From: Bacteroidetes bacterium OLB12
GTDB lineage: Bacteria; Bacteroidota; Bacteroidia; Cytophagales; Cyclobacteriaceae
Assembly (NCBI GenBank): GCA_001567185.1
Contig: LNFR01000092.1
Coordinates: forward strand, 1 to 64,000
Length of the DNA stretch: 64,000 nt
Direction: 5' to 3'
The translations under genes were made by a program, and so were the position numbers. Positions 1 to 8,705 of the stretch are shown here, piece after piece. Every line of letters starts with the position of its first letter. The first letter of the stretch is position 1. The notes beneath the pieces are model-generated. The model searched no databases. It was given only the letters and a program-made list of their open reading frames with translations, and had not been told where the DNA came from.

Positions 1-77
1 TTTTTCCCTAACATGCCGGAGCTACAGGCACCAGCAATCAGAATAATTAGAATGGCATACGGGAATCGGGTTTTCAT
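1..77 (-). CDS. Lipoprotein, N-terminal fragment (cut by window edge)
   Basis: The minus strand from the ATG at 77 reads MKTRFPYAILIILIAGACSS and continues open to the left edge. A positively charged start, a hydrophobic core and a cysteine after Ala-Gly-Ala form a signal peptidase II-type signal, so the product should be a lipid-anchored envelope protein. Only 25 codons are visible, so its function cannot be told. It is divergently oriented from the membrane-protein gene at 216, and the 138 bases between them must hold both promoters. Confidence 0.55.
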   Translation of the reverse strand, partial: MKTRFPYAILIILIAGACSSGMLGK

Positions 78-215
78 AATGTGCGGGTTAATGAATTTAA
101 TCACCAAATTAATAAAAATTGTGCCAGTTCATACCGTGGATGTAACGGGGTAAAAAATAATCCTTACAATTGAACGGGATGGGTTAACTTAGAAGAGCAG
201 TATCTTCCATTTGAA

Positions 216-1046
216 ATGAAAATTATGGTATCTGTTTTTCTGCACCTGCGCTTTCTGCATGCTTATTTTTTAATGCCGGTTTACCTGTTTGCGTTAGTCA
301 TTTCACCCAACTTTACCGAACGGCAGTTGTTGTGGTCGTTTGTAATTATCCACCTGTTGCTTTACCCCGCAAGCCATGGTTATAACAGGTATTTTGATCA
401 ATACAAGAATGCGGGGGGTGCATTAAAGAATCCGCCCGCCCTCTATTTTATTTCAGTATTGCTGCATGCCGTTGCCCTTGCACTTGGGTGGTTATTTTTT
501 AACATGTGGTTTGCGCTACTGATTTTGATTTACGGGTTGGCAGCAATAGCATACAGCTACCGGGGCGTGTGGTTAAGAGAATATCCGATAGTGGGTTGGG
601 TTGCACGTGCGTTATTTCAGGGCGCACTTGCATTTATGATGTGTTATGCGGGCATCAATAATTATCCTTTAGCCGGTTTGCTTAAAGCGAAAGTACTAAT
701 ACCGGCAGCCCTGTGCGCGTTAATGTTTGTGGCTATTTGCTCAAGTATGGAAACACACCTAAAGCGCGGGTTGCGGGGGCATCTTTTTGTGCTCATCACT
801 TTTTTAATGGCTACAATTGCATACCTGCTTTATTTTCATTTCTATTTTTCAGATTACTATGGCATAGTCTTTATAGTTGCGTTTAGCCCGGTTGCGTTGT
901 TTTTCCTGTATGGGGTTTATAAAAATTTACGCACACCAGAAGCTGCGGAATATGGGCATACCATTGGGTTCTTTTTAGCAGCCACATGCTTCAATGCGTT
1001 TTTTATCTGGATGTTTTTGCGCATTACGAACTTGTTGCAGTTGTAA
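216..1046 (+). CDS. UbiA-like integral membrane protein
   Basis: This 276-residue, strongly hydrophobic protein has about eight or nine predicted membrane segments. Residues 57-65 contain an N-x-x-x-D motif (N57, D61, then N65 where UbiA enzymes usually have a second Asp), and a YSYRG segment follows at the place of the second conserved loop. This resembles the UbiA prenyltransferase superfamily, which attaches isoprenoid chains to aromatic acceptors in the inner membrane. The Asp-rich motifs are degenerate, so it may be a divergent or non-catalytic member. A second ATG lies three codons downstream of the chosen start. No pathway partner is nearby. Confidence 0.6.
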   Translation: MKIMVSVFLHLRFLHAYFLMPVYLFALVISPNFTERQLLWSFVIIHLLLYPASHGYNRYFDQYKNAGGALKNPPALYFISVLLHAVALALGWLFFNMWFALLILIYGLAAIAYSYRGVWLREYPIVGWVARALFQGALAFMMCYAGINNYPLAGLLKAKVLIPAALCALMFVAICSSMETHLKRGLRGHLFVLITFLMATIAYLLYFHFYFSDYYGIVFIVAFSPVALFFLYGVYKNLRTPEAAEYGHTIGFFLAATCFNAFFIWMFLRITNLLQL

Positions 1047-1332
1047 AGCAAAAAAACTGTAAAAAACAGAAATATTATTCCGGGGCCGGGTCGTTTACCA
1101 AACTACGCGAACCCGAATTTACATCCGTCTCTAAACCGGACAACCCTGTTTGATTTAAGGGGATGAAATTCTTCGCATCCGGCTAACAGATCGTAACAGT
1201 TAAGAGTTTTTTGGTGTTGTTTAAACTTTATTTTAAAATCTGTGTCTATTCTAAAGGACATCCGTTAAAGAACACGGGAAAGGCGGCCGATCGCGACTGC
1301 GGAGCCGTTTATAATGGAAACAATGGTTGGTT

Positions 1333-1800
1333 ATGAGTAATACGAAATCCAAAGAACAACTTAATGTGCTGCTGGTTGGAAACAACCCGATTGATCTTAG
1401 CCGTACAGAGGCGGGATTGGGGCAGATTCAAAACCACCAGGTTACCATAGAAACAGCTTTTGATTTAACCAGCATTTTGAACAGGCTTTCAAAATTTCGT
1501 CCCAACTTCATTTTATTGGATGATAACCTCGGATCAACCGGCTTGCGGCTGATTGTTCAGGCATTGCAGGAACATCGCAAAACAAAAGACATTCCGGTAA
1601 CCGTTCTTAAAAACTCCAACTACATTGATACAATAAATGTTGGGGTTATGAATTATGTGCTAAAGCATGCTATAACAGGCGAAGTGCTCTACACCGCATT
1701 CATGAACTCGTTGAAGTTTAAACGTACTCAACAATACTTACAGCAAGCGTACCGTAAACGCAGGGGGCAGTTTATGCGCATGGTGCGGTTTCAGGATTGA
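1333..1800 (+). CDS. Degenerate response-regulator receiver protein
   Basis: The 155-residue product has the pattern of a CheY-like receiver: beta-1 (NVLLVGNN), the strand ending in the likely phosphoacceptor Asp63 (ILLDD), and a lysine near the end of beta-5 (VLKHA). The acidic pair that normally binds magnesium after beta-1 is replaced by Asn17-Asn18, and the usual LxKP is LKHA. Phosphorylation may therefore be lost or altered. There is no output domain, only a basic C-terminal helix. ATG 1333 is preferred over an in-frame TTG at 1327. No histidine kinase lies nearby. The 286 bases upstream (1047-1332) show no gene or clear signal. Confidence 0.65.
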   Translation: MSNTKSKEQLNVLLVGNNPIDLSRTEAGLGQIQNHQVTIETAFDLTSILNRLSKFRPNFILLDDNLGSTGLRLIVQALQEHRKTKDIPVTVLKNSNYIDTINVGVMNYVLKHAITGEVLYTAFMNSLKFKRTQQYLQQAYRKRRGQFMRMVRFQD

Positions 1801-3075
1801 TCAGAGCGGATCAACCAAACGAAATTCCTTTTTAAACTTTTCTGTTCCTCGTCCAATTTGTAAGACCACGCGCCTGCCCGGTTTTGAATTGAGAAAGGCA
1901 TTAACGATGTTGAGGTTTAGGTCGCTGGCCAAAATTCCATTAATACTGATAATCTGATCGCCCACCTGAATACCGGCTTTCTGCGCCTCAGAATTTTCGC
2001 GCAGGCCGGTAATCTCAAAGTTCTTTAATCGCGATCCTTTTGCTTTTATAGTAAGGCCACTAAGGCTGAAATAAAATTTCTTCTTGAACGCAGAGTTTTT
2101 CTTCAGATAAATCTTTTCGCCAGGGAAATCATAGATAACCGTAAAGCGACTGAGAATTTCACCACCCAACGAACCATTCCGGAAAACACCACGACTTGCT
2201 TTCAGTGTATCTCTGTAAGTTTCAGGATCAGGAAAGTTTGTAACCACATCGGGTAGTACAAAGTTGCCCAGGTTAATCGACTTGATTTTTCCGATCTCAC
2301 CGGTAATTTCGCCACCTAACCCTCTTCCAAGTGTGTTCCTTACATGTTTTGGGGGAACTTTAATTTTTTCACTAGAGGTTGTTTCCAAAAACAAACCATG
2401 ACTGGCACCACTATCTACCAGTAATTTGGCGCTTAACGAGGTGGTATCATTCAATTGCAGGTTGGTTGTTATGTATGGTTTGGTGTCTTGTATTTGTGCG
2501 GGTATCCAATGATACTTTCTTTTTTCTTTAAACCGATGCGGCAACATTAGCGTAAGCAACTTGCGTTCATAGTCAACCTGAATGATAAACCGGCTAAATA
2601 GTTCATATCCCAAAACCCCATGCACATCGGTGCCCAGGTAGTTTCGAAGTTCCAGGTAATCTTCTTCCAGCACCAGCATGGCGTGGCCCCGTCCTTGCAC
2701 TCCGGGCATATCCAACGAAACATTATTGGTAATGTACGCTACTACCAGGCGCGCATCGCCCGGCCCTGAAATAGTTAATTTGCGGGAGTATGGAAGATTG
2801 AGAATGTCGCTGTATGCTTTTTCGGTTAGAATGGAAGTCCGCACACCGGTATCCAGAATGAACTTCAATGGCAACTGGTGGTTTAGAATAATGGGTACAA
2901 CAACCAGGTTGTTGTAAATCTCTATCGGAAATTGAACTTTAGATTTTCCCTCGGGTAAAGAAAACCCCAGGGGTTGGGCATTGCCCATTGTGGTGATCAG
3001 AAAGAGAAAAAATAAAAAAGATAACTTCGCATGCCAGCAGCCAGCCTGATAAGTGCAACTTAAGTAGCCGCACAA
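1801..3075 (-). CDS. Secreted aspartyl protease with PDZ domain
   Basis: The protein carries two retropepsin-like active-site motifs, D75-T-G and D221-S-G, each in a hydrophobic strand, followed by a PDZ domain at about 335-420 (GLRENSEAQKAGIQVGDQI). Such two-domain aspartyl protease/PDZ proteins are widespread in Bacteroidota and are exported. A hydrophobic signal segment (about 18-32, ending GNAQ) supports periplasmic location. The start is uncertain: no in-frame ATG precedes the signal segment, so TTG at 3075 is the best available. The gene converges with the receiver gene, and the two stop codons are adjacent. Confidence 0.75.
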   Translation of the reverse strand: MCGYLSCTYQAGCWHAKLSFLFFLFLITTMGNAQPLGFSLPEGKSKVQFPIEIYNNLVVVPIILNHQLPLKFILDTGVRTSILTEKAYSDILNLPYSRKLTISGPGDARLVVAYITNNVSLDMPGVQGRGHAMLVLEEDYLELRNYLGTDVHGVLGYELFSRFIIQVDYERKLLTLMLPHRFKEKRKYHWIPAQIQDTKPYITTNLQLNDTTSLSAKLLVDSGASHGLFLETTSSEKIKVPPKHVRNTLGRGLGGEITGEIGKIKSINLGNFVLPDVVTNFPDPETYRDTLKASRGVFRNGSLGGEILSRFTVIYDFPGEKIYLKKNSAFKKKFYFSLSGLTIKAKGSRLKNFEITGLRENSEAQKAGIQVGDQIISINGILASDLNLNIVNAFLNSKPGRRVVLQIGRGTEKFKKEFRLVDPL

Positions 3076-3110
3076 GGTTTCAAGATAAAGCTACTACTTT
3101 TTAAATATTT

Positions 3111-3647
3111 TCAAGCGTTTAAATATTGCGCAAATAGCCGCTCGGGTGTTTCGGCTATTGCTACATCGGCCAGATTTTGTGCCGACAGGAATCCTTCCGT
3201 TACCATTAACTCCATTTGTTTAAGCAGGGTATCAAAATAACGGTTGGTGTTTAGTACCGATACCGGGGCTTTAACCAACCCCAACTGCCGCCATGTTAAA
3301 ATTTCGGCCAGCTCATCTAAGGTGCCCCAGCCACCGGGTAAGGCAACAAAAGCATCTGCAAGATCGGCCATACGCCTTTTTCGTTCGTGCATACTTCCCA
3401 CAACTTCCAGCTGAGTAAGGCCTTTGTGCCCAACCTCTTTCTGCATCAAAAAATCTGGGATAACCCCAATGGCTTTACCACCTCCGGACATAACCTGATC
3501 AGCCACAATACCCATCAGGCCTATATTTCCGCCTCCGTAAATTAATGTTGCATGATGCTTAACCATAAGCCTGCCCAGGGTTTGGGCGGCCTCTGCATAA
3601 ACAGGGTTATGCCCGGTGCCAGATCCGCAAAATACACAGATGTTCAT
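3111..3647 (-). CDS. LOG family protein (TIGR00730-type)
   Basis: This Rossmann-fold protein of 178 residues has the family signatures CGSGTG near the N-terminus, YGGGNIGLMG, and PGGWGTLDE, which bind the nucleotide phosphate and supply the catalytic Arg/Glu region. Characterised members are cytokinin riboside 5'-monophosphate phosphoribohydrolases that cleave nucleoside monophosphates to base and ribose-5-phosphate. In non-plant-associated bacteria the physiological role is often unknown. ATG 3647 (MNICVFCGSG) is preferred to a GTG at 3656, because the family begins right at the first beta strand. It is cytoplasmic. Confidence 0.85.
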   Translation of the reverse strand: MNICVFCGSGTGHNPVYAEAAQTLGRLMVKHHATLIYGGGNIGLMGIVADQVMSGGGKAIGVIPDFLMQKEVGHKGLTQLEVVGSMHERKRRMADLADAFVALPGGWGTLDELAEILTWRQLGLVKAPVSVLNTNRYFDTLLKQMELMVTEGFLSAQNLADVAIAETPERLFAQYLNA

Positions 3648-3671
3648 GGGCAGCACGGGCTGAATAGAAAC

Positions 3672-3779
3672 TTAATGCTTAATGTCGTGTTCGTTGTCGC
3701 TCACTTTGCTGTTAGGGAACAGCCAGATAGATACGATAGCCAGCACAAATAGCGCAATTACAACTCCAAATACAGCCAT
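3672..3779 (-). CDS. 35-residue single-span membrane protein
   Basis: A short open frame reads MAVFGVVIALFVLAIVSIWL followed by a polar, acidic/His-rich tail ending DIKH. It has an ATG start, one clear transmembrane helix and a stop 24 bases upstream of the LOG start, in the same orientation, so the two may be co-transcribed. Its size and topology recall small accessory subunits of membrane complexes, but I do not recognise the family. The coding case rests on the coherent membrane-protein composition and on its filling an otherwise empty gap. Confidence 0.5.
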   Translation of the reverse strand: MAVFGVVIALFVLAIVSIWLFPNSKVSDNEHDIKH

Positions 3780-3915
3780 ATCAGATTTTATTATAAAGTG
3801 AAACAAATTTAACTTAAGCCCCCTTAATTATTAGCAAAATACGGGTTAAAAATTGTAAACTCGTGAGAGAATTATAAGCCAAAAAGGTAAAAGTCAGTTT
3901 TAAAAAGAAATTGGA

Positions 3916-4461
3916 ATGAAGAAGTTTCTGCTTGTGCTGGGCATTGTAATGGTTCTTGTGATAGGGGGGTTAATGTACCTGCGTATAGAAACGAAATCTA
4001 AAAGCCCTGCCGATGTGAGCAGCTTTAGCCGGGGCGATCTGGAAATATCCATCACCTACAACAGGCCTTTCAAGAAGGGGCGGGTAATTTTTGGTGAACT
4101 GGTGCCCTATGAGAAAGTGTGGCGTACCGGGGCCAACGAAGCCACCATTTTCAAAACAAATAAAGACCTTACTTTTGGGGATAAGGTGTTAAAGGCAGGT
4201 AGTTATTCGATGTTTACCATACCCGAAGAACAAAATTGGACCATAATTTTCAATTCTGAAACGGGCCAATGGGGAATCACCTTTAATGGAGAGGCTAATC
4301 GTAATCCAGACAAAGATGTACTCACTGTTCAAGCCCCTTCAGTTCAGCAGGAGAAGGAATTTGAACAGTTTACTATTGCCGTTGAAAACTGGGAAGAAGA
4401 AATGCAGTTGATTTTTATGTGGGACAAGACCCTTGTTTCAGTACCTTTTACAGCGAAATAA
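3916..4461 (+). CDS. DUF2911 domain protein, membrane-anchored
   Basis: The 181-residue protein begins with a single hydrophobic segment (about 4-22) and then carries the DUF2911 core, recognisable by NRPFKKGRVIFGELVPYEKVWRTGANEAT-type spacing at about 50-80 and the GSYSMFTIP motif. The family is common in Bacteroidota and exported. Its biochemical role is unknown. It stands alone, 85 bases ahead of the HisA-like gene. Confidence 0.85.
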   Translation: MKKFLLVLGIVMVLVIGGLMYLRIETKSKSPADVSSFSRGDLEISITYNRPFKKGRVIFGELVPYEKVWRTGANEATIFKTNKDLTFGDKVLKAGSYSMFTIPEEQNWTIIFNSETGQWGITFNGEANRNPDKDVLTVQAPSVQQEKEFEQFTIAVENWEEEMQLIFMWDKTLVSVPFTAK

Positions 4462-4546
4462 AGACTTAAGCAAAAACATAGCGGAATATTAGCAATCACG
4501 TGGTATTTTTATGCAATAGAAAGTACCCTAAATTAAGACACTTGAA

Positions 4547-5290
4547 ATGATACAGGTAATACCGTCAATAGCAATTCGAAAGGGGAAGGTGGTTAAAATG
4601 CGTAAAGGCGACCCCGCCAGCGAAAAGGCTTATGATGAAAATCCGCTGGACCTGGCAAAGCGTTTTGAAGATCATGGGATAGAAGTTATACACCTGGTTG
4701 ATCTTGACGGTGCGGAAAAAGGCAGTCCAAAAAATTATCACGTGCTGGAAGCCGTGGCAGGCCATACCGATTTGAAGGTGGATTTTACCGGAGGTATTTG
4801 CACCGATGGTGATATTGGTAAAGCCTTTGAATACGGAGCAGATTACATAACAGCATCCAGCATTGCAGTTACCAATCCGCAGTTGTTTGCCTCGTGGATT
4901 ATTTCGTATGGTCGCGAAAAAATGACATTAGGAGCCGATGTAACGGATATTGAATCCAAAAAAATTGCCTTTAGAGGGTGGCAGAAAAAAGCGGACATCA
5001 CGCTGTTTGATCAACTTCAGTTTTTCTACGACCGCGGGTTAAAATATGTTAAGTCAACCGACATTTCGCGGGATGGTGTATTGGAAGGGCCGGCCTTTTC
5101 CTTTTACCAGGAAATTGTGAAGCAATTTCCTGATTTGAAAGTGTTAGCCAGTGGTGGAATAAGAGGTGTGGATGACATTAAGCGCCTGAACGATATTGGT
5201 GTCTTTGCTGTAATTTTTGGAAAAGCCTATTATGAAGGCGTTCTGAATCTGAAAGACCTGGAGCAATTCCTGGTTAAAACCAATAAATAA
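4547..5290 (+). CDS. HisA-family TIM-barrel protein with altered active site
   Basis: At 247 residues it matches HisA, the phosphoribosylformimino-AICAR-ribotide isomerase of histidine synthesis, along its whole length. It keeps D131 in the strand that carries the second catalytic Asp, T171-D-I-S-R-D-G, and the phosphate-binding ASGG. The first catalytic Asp, in PA(I/L)DL of true HisA, is Ala9 here (VIPSIAI). The first GGG phosphate motif is TGG, and the GS of the later strand is SS. No other his gene is nearby. It is probably a paralogue with a changed reaction or none. The fold call is firm, the HisA function is not. Confidence 0.8.
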   Translation: MIQVIPSIAIRKGKVVKMRKGDPASEKAYDENPLDLAKRFEDHGIEVIHLVDLDGAEKGSPKNYHVLEAVAGHTDLKVDFTGGICTDGDIGKAFEYGADYITASSIAVTNPQLFASWIISYGREKMTLGADVTDIESKKIAFRGWQKKADITLFDQLQFFYDRGLKYVKSTDISRDGVLEGPAFSFYQEIVKQFPDLKVLASGGIRGVDDIKRLNDIGVFAVIFGKAYYEGVLNLKDLEQFLVKTNK

Positions 5291-5354
5291 AATTTAGCAG
5301 AACACTTTGCTGCAATCTGTAAAGACAGAACGATAAAAGAGTTGAAAGGGAGGG

Positions 5355-5693
5355 TTACTGACCAATTACATCCGAACTTTTAAACTTCTGAATGATGTGC
5401 AACAAGAAGTTGAAAGAAAGCGCATCGTCTTCAGTTTTGGTGGCTACACTCTTTGACGGGTCGGATGTTTTTGATTTTGGTTTACTGGTTGGTGCAGGAA
5501 CAATAACTGGTTGCTGATTGTTTGGGGCTTTTCCTTCAGGTTCATAAATCAAGGGCTTATCTTCTTTGGTGGAAGATTCTACAAATGGAGGTACCAACTC
5601 TTCCGGACCCTGCGAACCCTCTTGCGCATACGCAACTCCTGCCATCAGCAAAAGCGCCATGAATGAAAACAGATATGAGAACTTTAATTTCAT
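5355..5693 (-). CDS. Small secreted Pro/Lys-rich protein
   Basis: This 112-residue protein has a classical signal peptide (hydrophobic 8-22, then AYA-Q). The mature part is low-complexity, rich in Pro, Glu, Lys and Ser, and ends in a short amphipathic helix. I do not recognise a family. It is divergently oriented from csaA with a short shared upstream region. Function unknown. Confidence 0.6.
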   Translation of the reverse strand: MKLKFSYLFSFMALLLMAGVAYAQEGSQGPEELVPPFVESSTKEDKPLIYEPEGKAPNNQQPVIVPAPTSKPKSKTSDPSKSVATKTEDDALSFNFLLHIIQKFKSSDVIGQ

Positions 5694-5762
5694 CTATTTA
5701 CAGCCTACAACCTCAATCAGTTATTTTGCAAATCAGCTATGCAAAGTAATAAAATTTTGAAA

Positions 5763-6095
5763 ATGACAACAGTAGCAGACTTTAATAAAATCGACATTCG
5801 GGTAGGTACAATTTTAAGGGCTGAAGCCTTTCCAGAGGCCAAAAAACCCGCTTTTAAGCTTTGGATCGACTTTGGGCCACAAATAGGGATAAGGCAATCC
5901 AGTGCCCAGCTTACCGATCTTTATTCGACCGATCGGCTTATTGGCCGCCAGGTTATTTGCGTGGTAAACCTGCCGCCCCGTCAAATCGCCAATTTTTTGT
6001 CGGAGGTTTTGGTTACCGGTTTCCCCGATGAGCACCAACACGTGGTTTTGTGTTCAACAGAAAGGCCCGTGCCTAACGGCTCCAAACTGTTCTAA
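5763..6095 (+). CDS. csaA: CsaA-type tRNA-binding-domain protein
   Basis: The 110-residue product is a stand-alone EMAP-II/Trbp111-like OB-fold. It contains [40 protein letters not shown] and the terminal PVPNGSKL, all conserved in CsaA. Known members are homodimers with tRNA-binding and secretion-related chaperone activity. ATG 5763 places the start where CsaA proteins normally begin. An in-frame ATG at 5739 would add eight residues. It is followed after two bases by murF, so co-transcription is likely. Confidence 0.88.
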   Translation: MTTVADFNKIDIRVGTILRAEAFPEAKKPAFKLWIDFGPQIGIRQSSAQLTDLYSTDRLIGRQVICVVNLPPRQIANFLSEVLVTGFPDEHQHVVLCSTERPVPNGSKLF

Positions 6096-6097
6096 AC

Positions 6098-7324
6098 ATG
6101 ATTTACTTTACCCACTTGCCAAAACTATGTGCTGGCCATTTGCTGGCTTGCCATCGCGATAAGCCGGTAACAGATCTTGTAACCGATAGCCGCAAAGTGG
6201 TGCTTGCCGAAGGCGCAGTATTTTTTGCTATGAAAGGGGAGCGGCACGATGGGCATTTGTTTTTAAGCCAGTTGTATGACCAGGGGTTGCGGCAGTTTGT
6301 AGTTGAGCAGCCGGTTGATATAAAAACACTTCCGGAAGCGAACATAGTGCAGGTTGCTTCTTCGCTGCGGGCGTTGCAAATGTTGGTGAAATTTCATCGT
6401 ACACAGTTTCAAATTCCTGTTATTGGAATTACCGGGAGCAATGGAAAAACCATCATTAAAGAATGGCTTTATCAATTTCTTTCGCCTGATTATAAAATTG
6501 TAAAGAATCCGGGCAGTTATAATTCGCAATTGGGTGTGCCCTTATCCGTATGGCCCATGCAAGCGTATCATCAACTGGGAATTTTTGAAGCCGGTGTTTC
6601 CAAACCGGGCGAAATGGAACAGTTGGCTGCGCTAATCAAACCTACTATCGGGTTGCTCACCAATATTGGCTCTGCTCATGATGAGGGATTCGAATCGCAT
6701 AAACAAAAGGTAGCGGAGAAGTTGAAGTTGTTTGTGGATGTACAAACGCTGGTATATTGTGCCGATGATGAATTGATAAGAGAAAGTGTAACGAATTTAG
6801 AAGGGAAAAAAGTCAGTTGGGCATTTTCAGCAGATGCAACCTATCGGGTAAGTAAACAGGCATCGCAACTTTTTATCAAAAGCGGCAGCAAACAGGTTAG
6901 TTTTAGTTTGCCAGTTGCAGACAAAGCATCCATCGAAAACCTGATTCATTGTTTGGTGCTCATGCTGGAACTGGGGCTGGATATCTCCATAATTCAACAA
7001 CGAATTAACACCTTGCGGGCGGTACCTATGCGCCTGGAATTAAAGCAGGGAATTAATAACTGCCAACTCATTGATGACAGCTACAACAACGACCTGGCCG
7101 GTTTGCAGATTAGCCTGGATTTTGTAAACAACATTCGCAAACCGAAAAAAACCCTGGTGCTGTCCGATATTTTTCAATCAGGGTTAGAAGAGGATCAATT
7201 GGTTGAGCGGATGGTGATGCTCATTAAGCAAAGTGGTGTTAGCCGGTTAATCGGAATAGGAGAAGTATTTGTGCGAAACCTGAATGTTTATACGAATGCG
7301 GCAGCACACACTCACTTTTTTTGA
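6098..7324 (+). CDS. murF: MurF half of bifunctional MurF-Alr (frameshifted)
   Basis: This frame encodes the UDP-N-acetylmuramoyl-tripeptide:D-alanyl-D-alanine ligase part, which adds D-Ala-D-Ala to the peptidoglycan precursor in the cytoplasm. It shows the N-terminal substrate domain (VTDSRKV, GAVFFAMKGERHDGH), the ATP P-loop GITGSNGKT at 110-118 and the C-terminal DDSYNN motif. It stops after HTHFF at a run of seven T (7316-7322). With six T the frame would continue into FFDTTDQ and the alanine racemase, giving one 814-residue protein, the normal size of the Bacteroidota fusion. The stop is therefore probably not real. Confidence 0.88.
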   Translation: MIYFTHLPKLCAGHLLACHRDKPVTDLVTDSRKVVLAEGAVFFAMKGERHDGHLFLSQLYDQGLRQFVVEQPVDIKTLPEANIVQVASSLRALQMLVKFHRTQFQIPVIGITGSNGKTIIKEWLYQFLSPDYKIVKNPGSYNSQLGVPLSVWPMQAYHQLGIFEAGVSKPGEMEQLAALIKPTIGLLTNIGSAHDEGFESHKQKVAEKLKLFVDVQTLVYCADDELIRESVTNLEGKKVSWAFSADATYRVSKQASQLFIKSGSKQVSFSLPVADKASIENLIHCLVLMLELGLDISIIQQRINTLRAVPMRLELKQGINNCQLIDDSYNNDLAGLQISLDFVNNIRKPKKTLVLSDIFQSGLEEDQLVERMVMLIKQSGVSRLIGIGEVFVRNLNVYTNAAAHTHFF

Positions 7325-8543
7325 TACAACAGACCAGGCCCTGCAGCAACCTGAATTTTGGAATAGCTTGCGCGATGAAGTTATTCTGATAAAAGGGGCA
7401 CGCGTTTTTCACTTCGAAAAGATTGTAAACCAATTGCAGCGCAAGGTGCATGGCACGCGCATGGAAATTGATTTGAGCCGGCTGGTTCACAACCTGAACT
7501 TTTTCAAATCGAAGCTAAAGCCAGGCGTAAAAGTAATGGCTATGGTAAAAGCTTTTGCCTATGGTAGTGGTAGCGAGGAGGTGGCAAATCTGCTTCAATA
7601 CCATCGGGTGGATTATTTAGGGGTGGCCTATGCCGATGAGGGTGTAGAACTACGCAAAAATCAGATTGCCATTCCAATAATGGTAATGAATGCCACCGAA
7701 GAAGGGTTTGCGGCCTTACTTGCAAACAACCTTGAACCCGTGCTTTATAGTGTTACCATGCTTAAAACCTTTGCAGAATGGCTCCAGGGCAGGTCTTGTG
7801 CTGTGCATCTTGAACTGGAAACCGGCATGCATCGATTGGGCCTGGAACAGAGTGATTATACGCAGGCAATAGCCATCCTGAAGGCTAACCCAAATCTTAC
7901 AATTGCCAGTATTTTTTCGCATCTCGCTGCGGCCGATAGCGCTGAACAGGATGACTATACCCGCCAGCAGGTTTCAATATTTGAAACGGGGTATAAGGTA
8001 TTTACACAGGAGTTAAATATTACTCCCATTCGGCATATTCTAAATTCGTCTGGCATTATTCGCTTTAAAGAATACCAAATGGATATGGTACGGTTAGGCA
8101 TTGGCTTGTATGGAATAAACCCTACCAGCGAACTGAATCAAAACCTTAAACCTGCGGCAACACTCAAAACCATCATATCCCAAATAAAAGAGATTAAACC
8201 CGGAGGCACGGTGGGTTACGGCCGTTGGGGCAAAGCCGAAGGCAACAAGACAATTGCCACCATTGCCATTGGTTATGCCGATGGGTACAGCAGGGCGTTT
8301 AGCCGGGGCAAAGGAAAAGTTTTTGTAAACGGAAAAACTGTACCGGTTATTGGCAATGTATGTATGGATATGACGATGATTGATATAACAGGAGTTGAAG
8401 CAAAAGAAGGAGATGAGGTAATTATTTTTGGTGATGTATTGCCTATTCAGCAAGTGGCAGAAAGTATTGGTACTATTCCCTACGAGATATTAACCAACAC
8501 CAGCGAACGTGTAAAGCGGGTTTTCTTTGCAGAAGGAATATAA
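7284..8543 (+). CDS. alr: Alanine racemase half of MurF-Alr (frameshifted)
   Basis: This is the PLP-dependent racemase that makes D-alanine from L-alanine, directly feeding the upstream ligase. The PLP lysine lies in MVKAFAYGSG (usual form VKADAYGHG, so the Asp is Phe here), the catalytic Tyr region is GTVGYGRWG, and the C-terminal domain has VCMDMTMID. The first residues of this frame (up to about TFFD) overlap the end of the MurF frame. The natural junction is at the T7 run 7316-7322, and no independent start is expected. The two activities fused in one chain would channel D-Ala toward the MurF substrate pool. Confidence 0.88.
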   Translation: MFIRMRQHTLTFFDTTDQALQQPEFWNSLRDEVILIKGARVFHFEKIVNQLQRKVHGTRMEIDLSRLVHNLNFFKSKLKPGVKVMAMVKAFAYGSGSEEVANLLQYHRVDYLGVAYADEGVELRKNQIAIPIMVMNATEEGFAALLANNLEPVLYSVTMLKTFAEWLQGRSCAVHLELETGMHRLGLEQSDYTQAIAILKANPNLTIASIFSHLAAADSAEQDDYTRQQVSIFETGYKVFTQELNITPIRHILNSSGIIRFKEYQMDMVRLGIGLYGINPTSELNQNLKPAATLKTIISQIKEIKPGGTVGYGRWGKAEGNKTIATIAIGYADGYSRAFSRGKGKVFVNGKTVPVIGNVCMDMTMIDITGVEAKEGDEVIIFGDVLPIQQVAESIGTIPYEILTNTSERVKRVFFAEGI

Positions 8544-8545
8544 GT

Positions 8546-8692
8546 TTAGTCTAACGAGTTAACCGTAACCCAATAACGATAGGCAACAACTGCTTTTTCA
8601 AATTTAGAAAGCCGGTTAAGATTACGCTTACTGATGCGCGGCAGAATTACTTTGTTAATTCTGGCAAGTGTTTTAAAAAGGCCCTTTTTCAT
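8546..8692 (-). CDS. 48-residue basic protein
   Basis: From ATG 8692 the minus strand encodes a 48-residue basic protein beginning MKKGLFKTLARINK and ending VAYRYWVTVNSLD. Similar small proteins with an aromatic YRYWVT-like end are, as far as I recall, common in Bacteroidota and sometimes mislabelled as SsrA-binding fragments. Codon use is regular, and the frame ends 3 bases from the alr stop on the other strand. It probably forms a unit with the 53-residue protein just upstream at 8706-8867 (13-base gap). Confidence 0.6.
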   Translation of the reverse strand: MKKGLFKTLARINKVILPRISKRNLNRLSKFEKAVVAYRYWVTVNSLD

Positions 8693-8705
8693 TTTGGAGC
8701 GTATT

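Noticed and set aside
7316..7322. Programmed ribosomal frameshift in MurF-Alr
   Set aside because: There is no stimulatory stem-loop or upstream pairing motif, and the same one-base surplus recurs in unrelated genes, so a sequence error is simpler.
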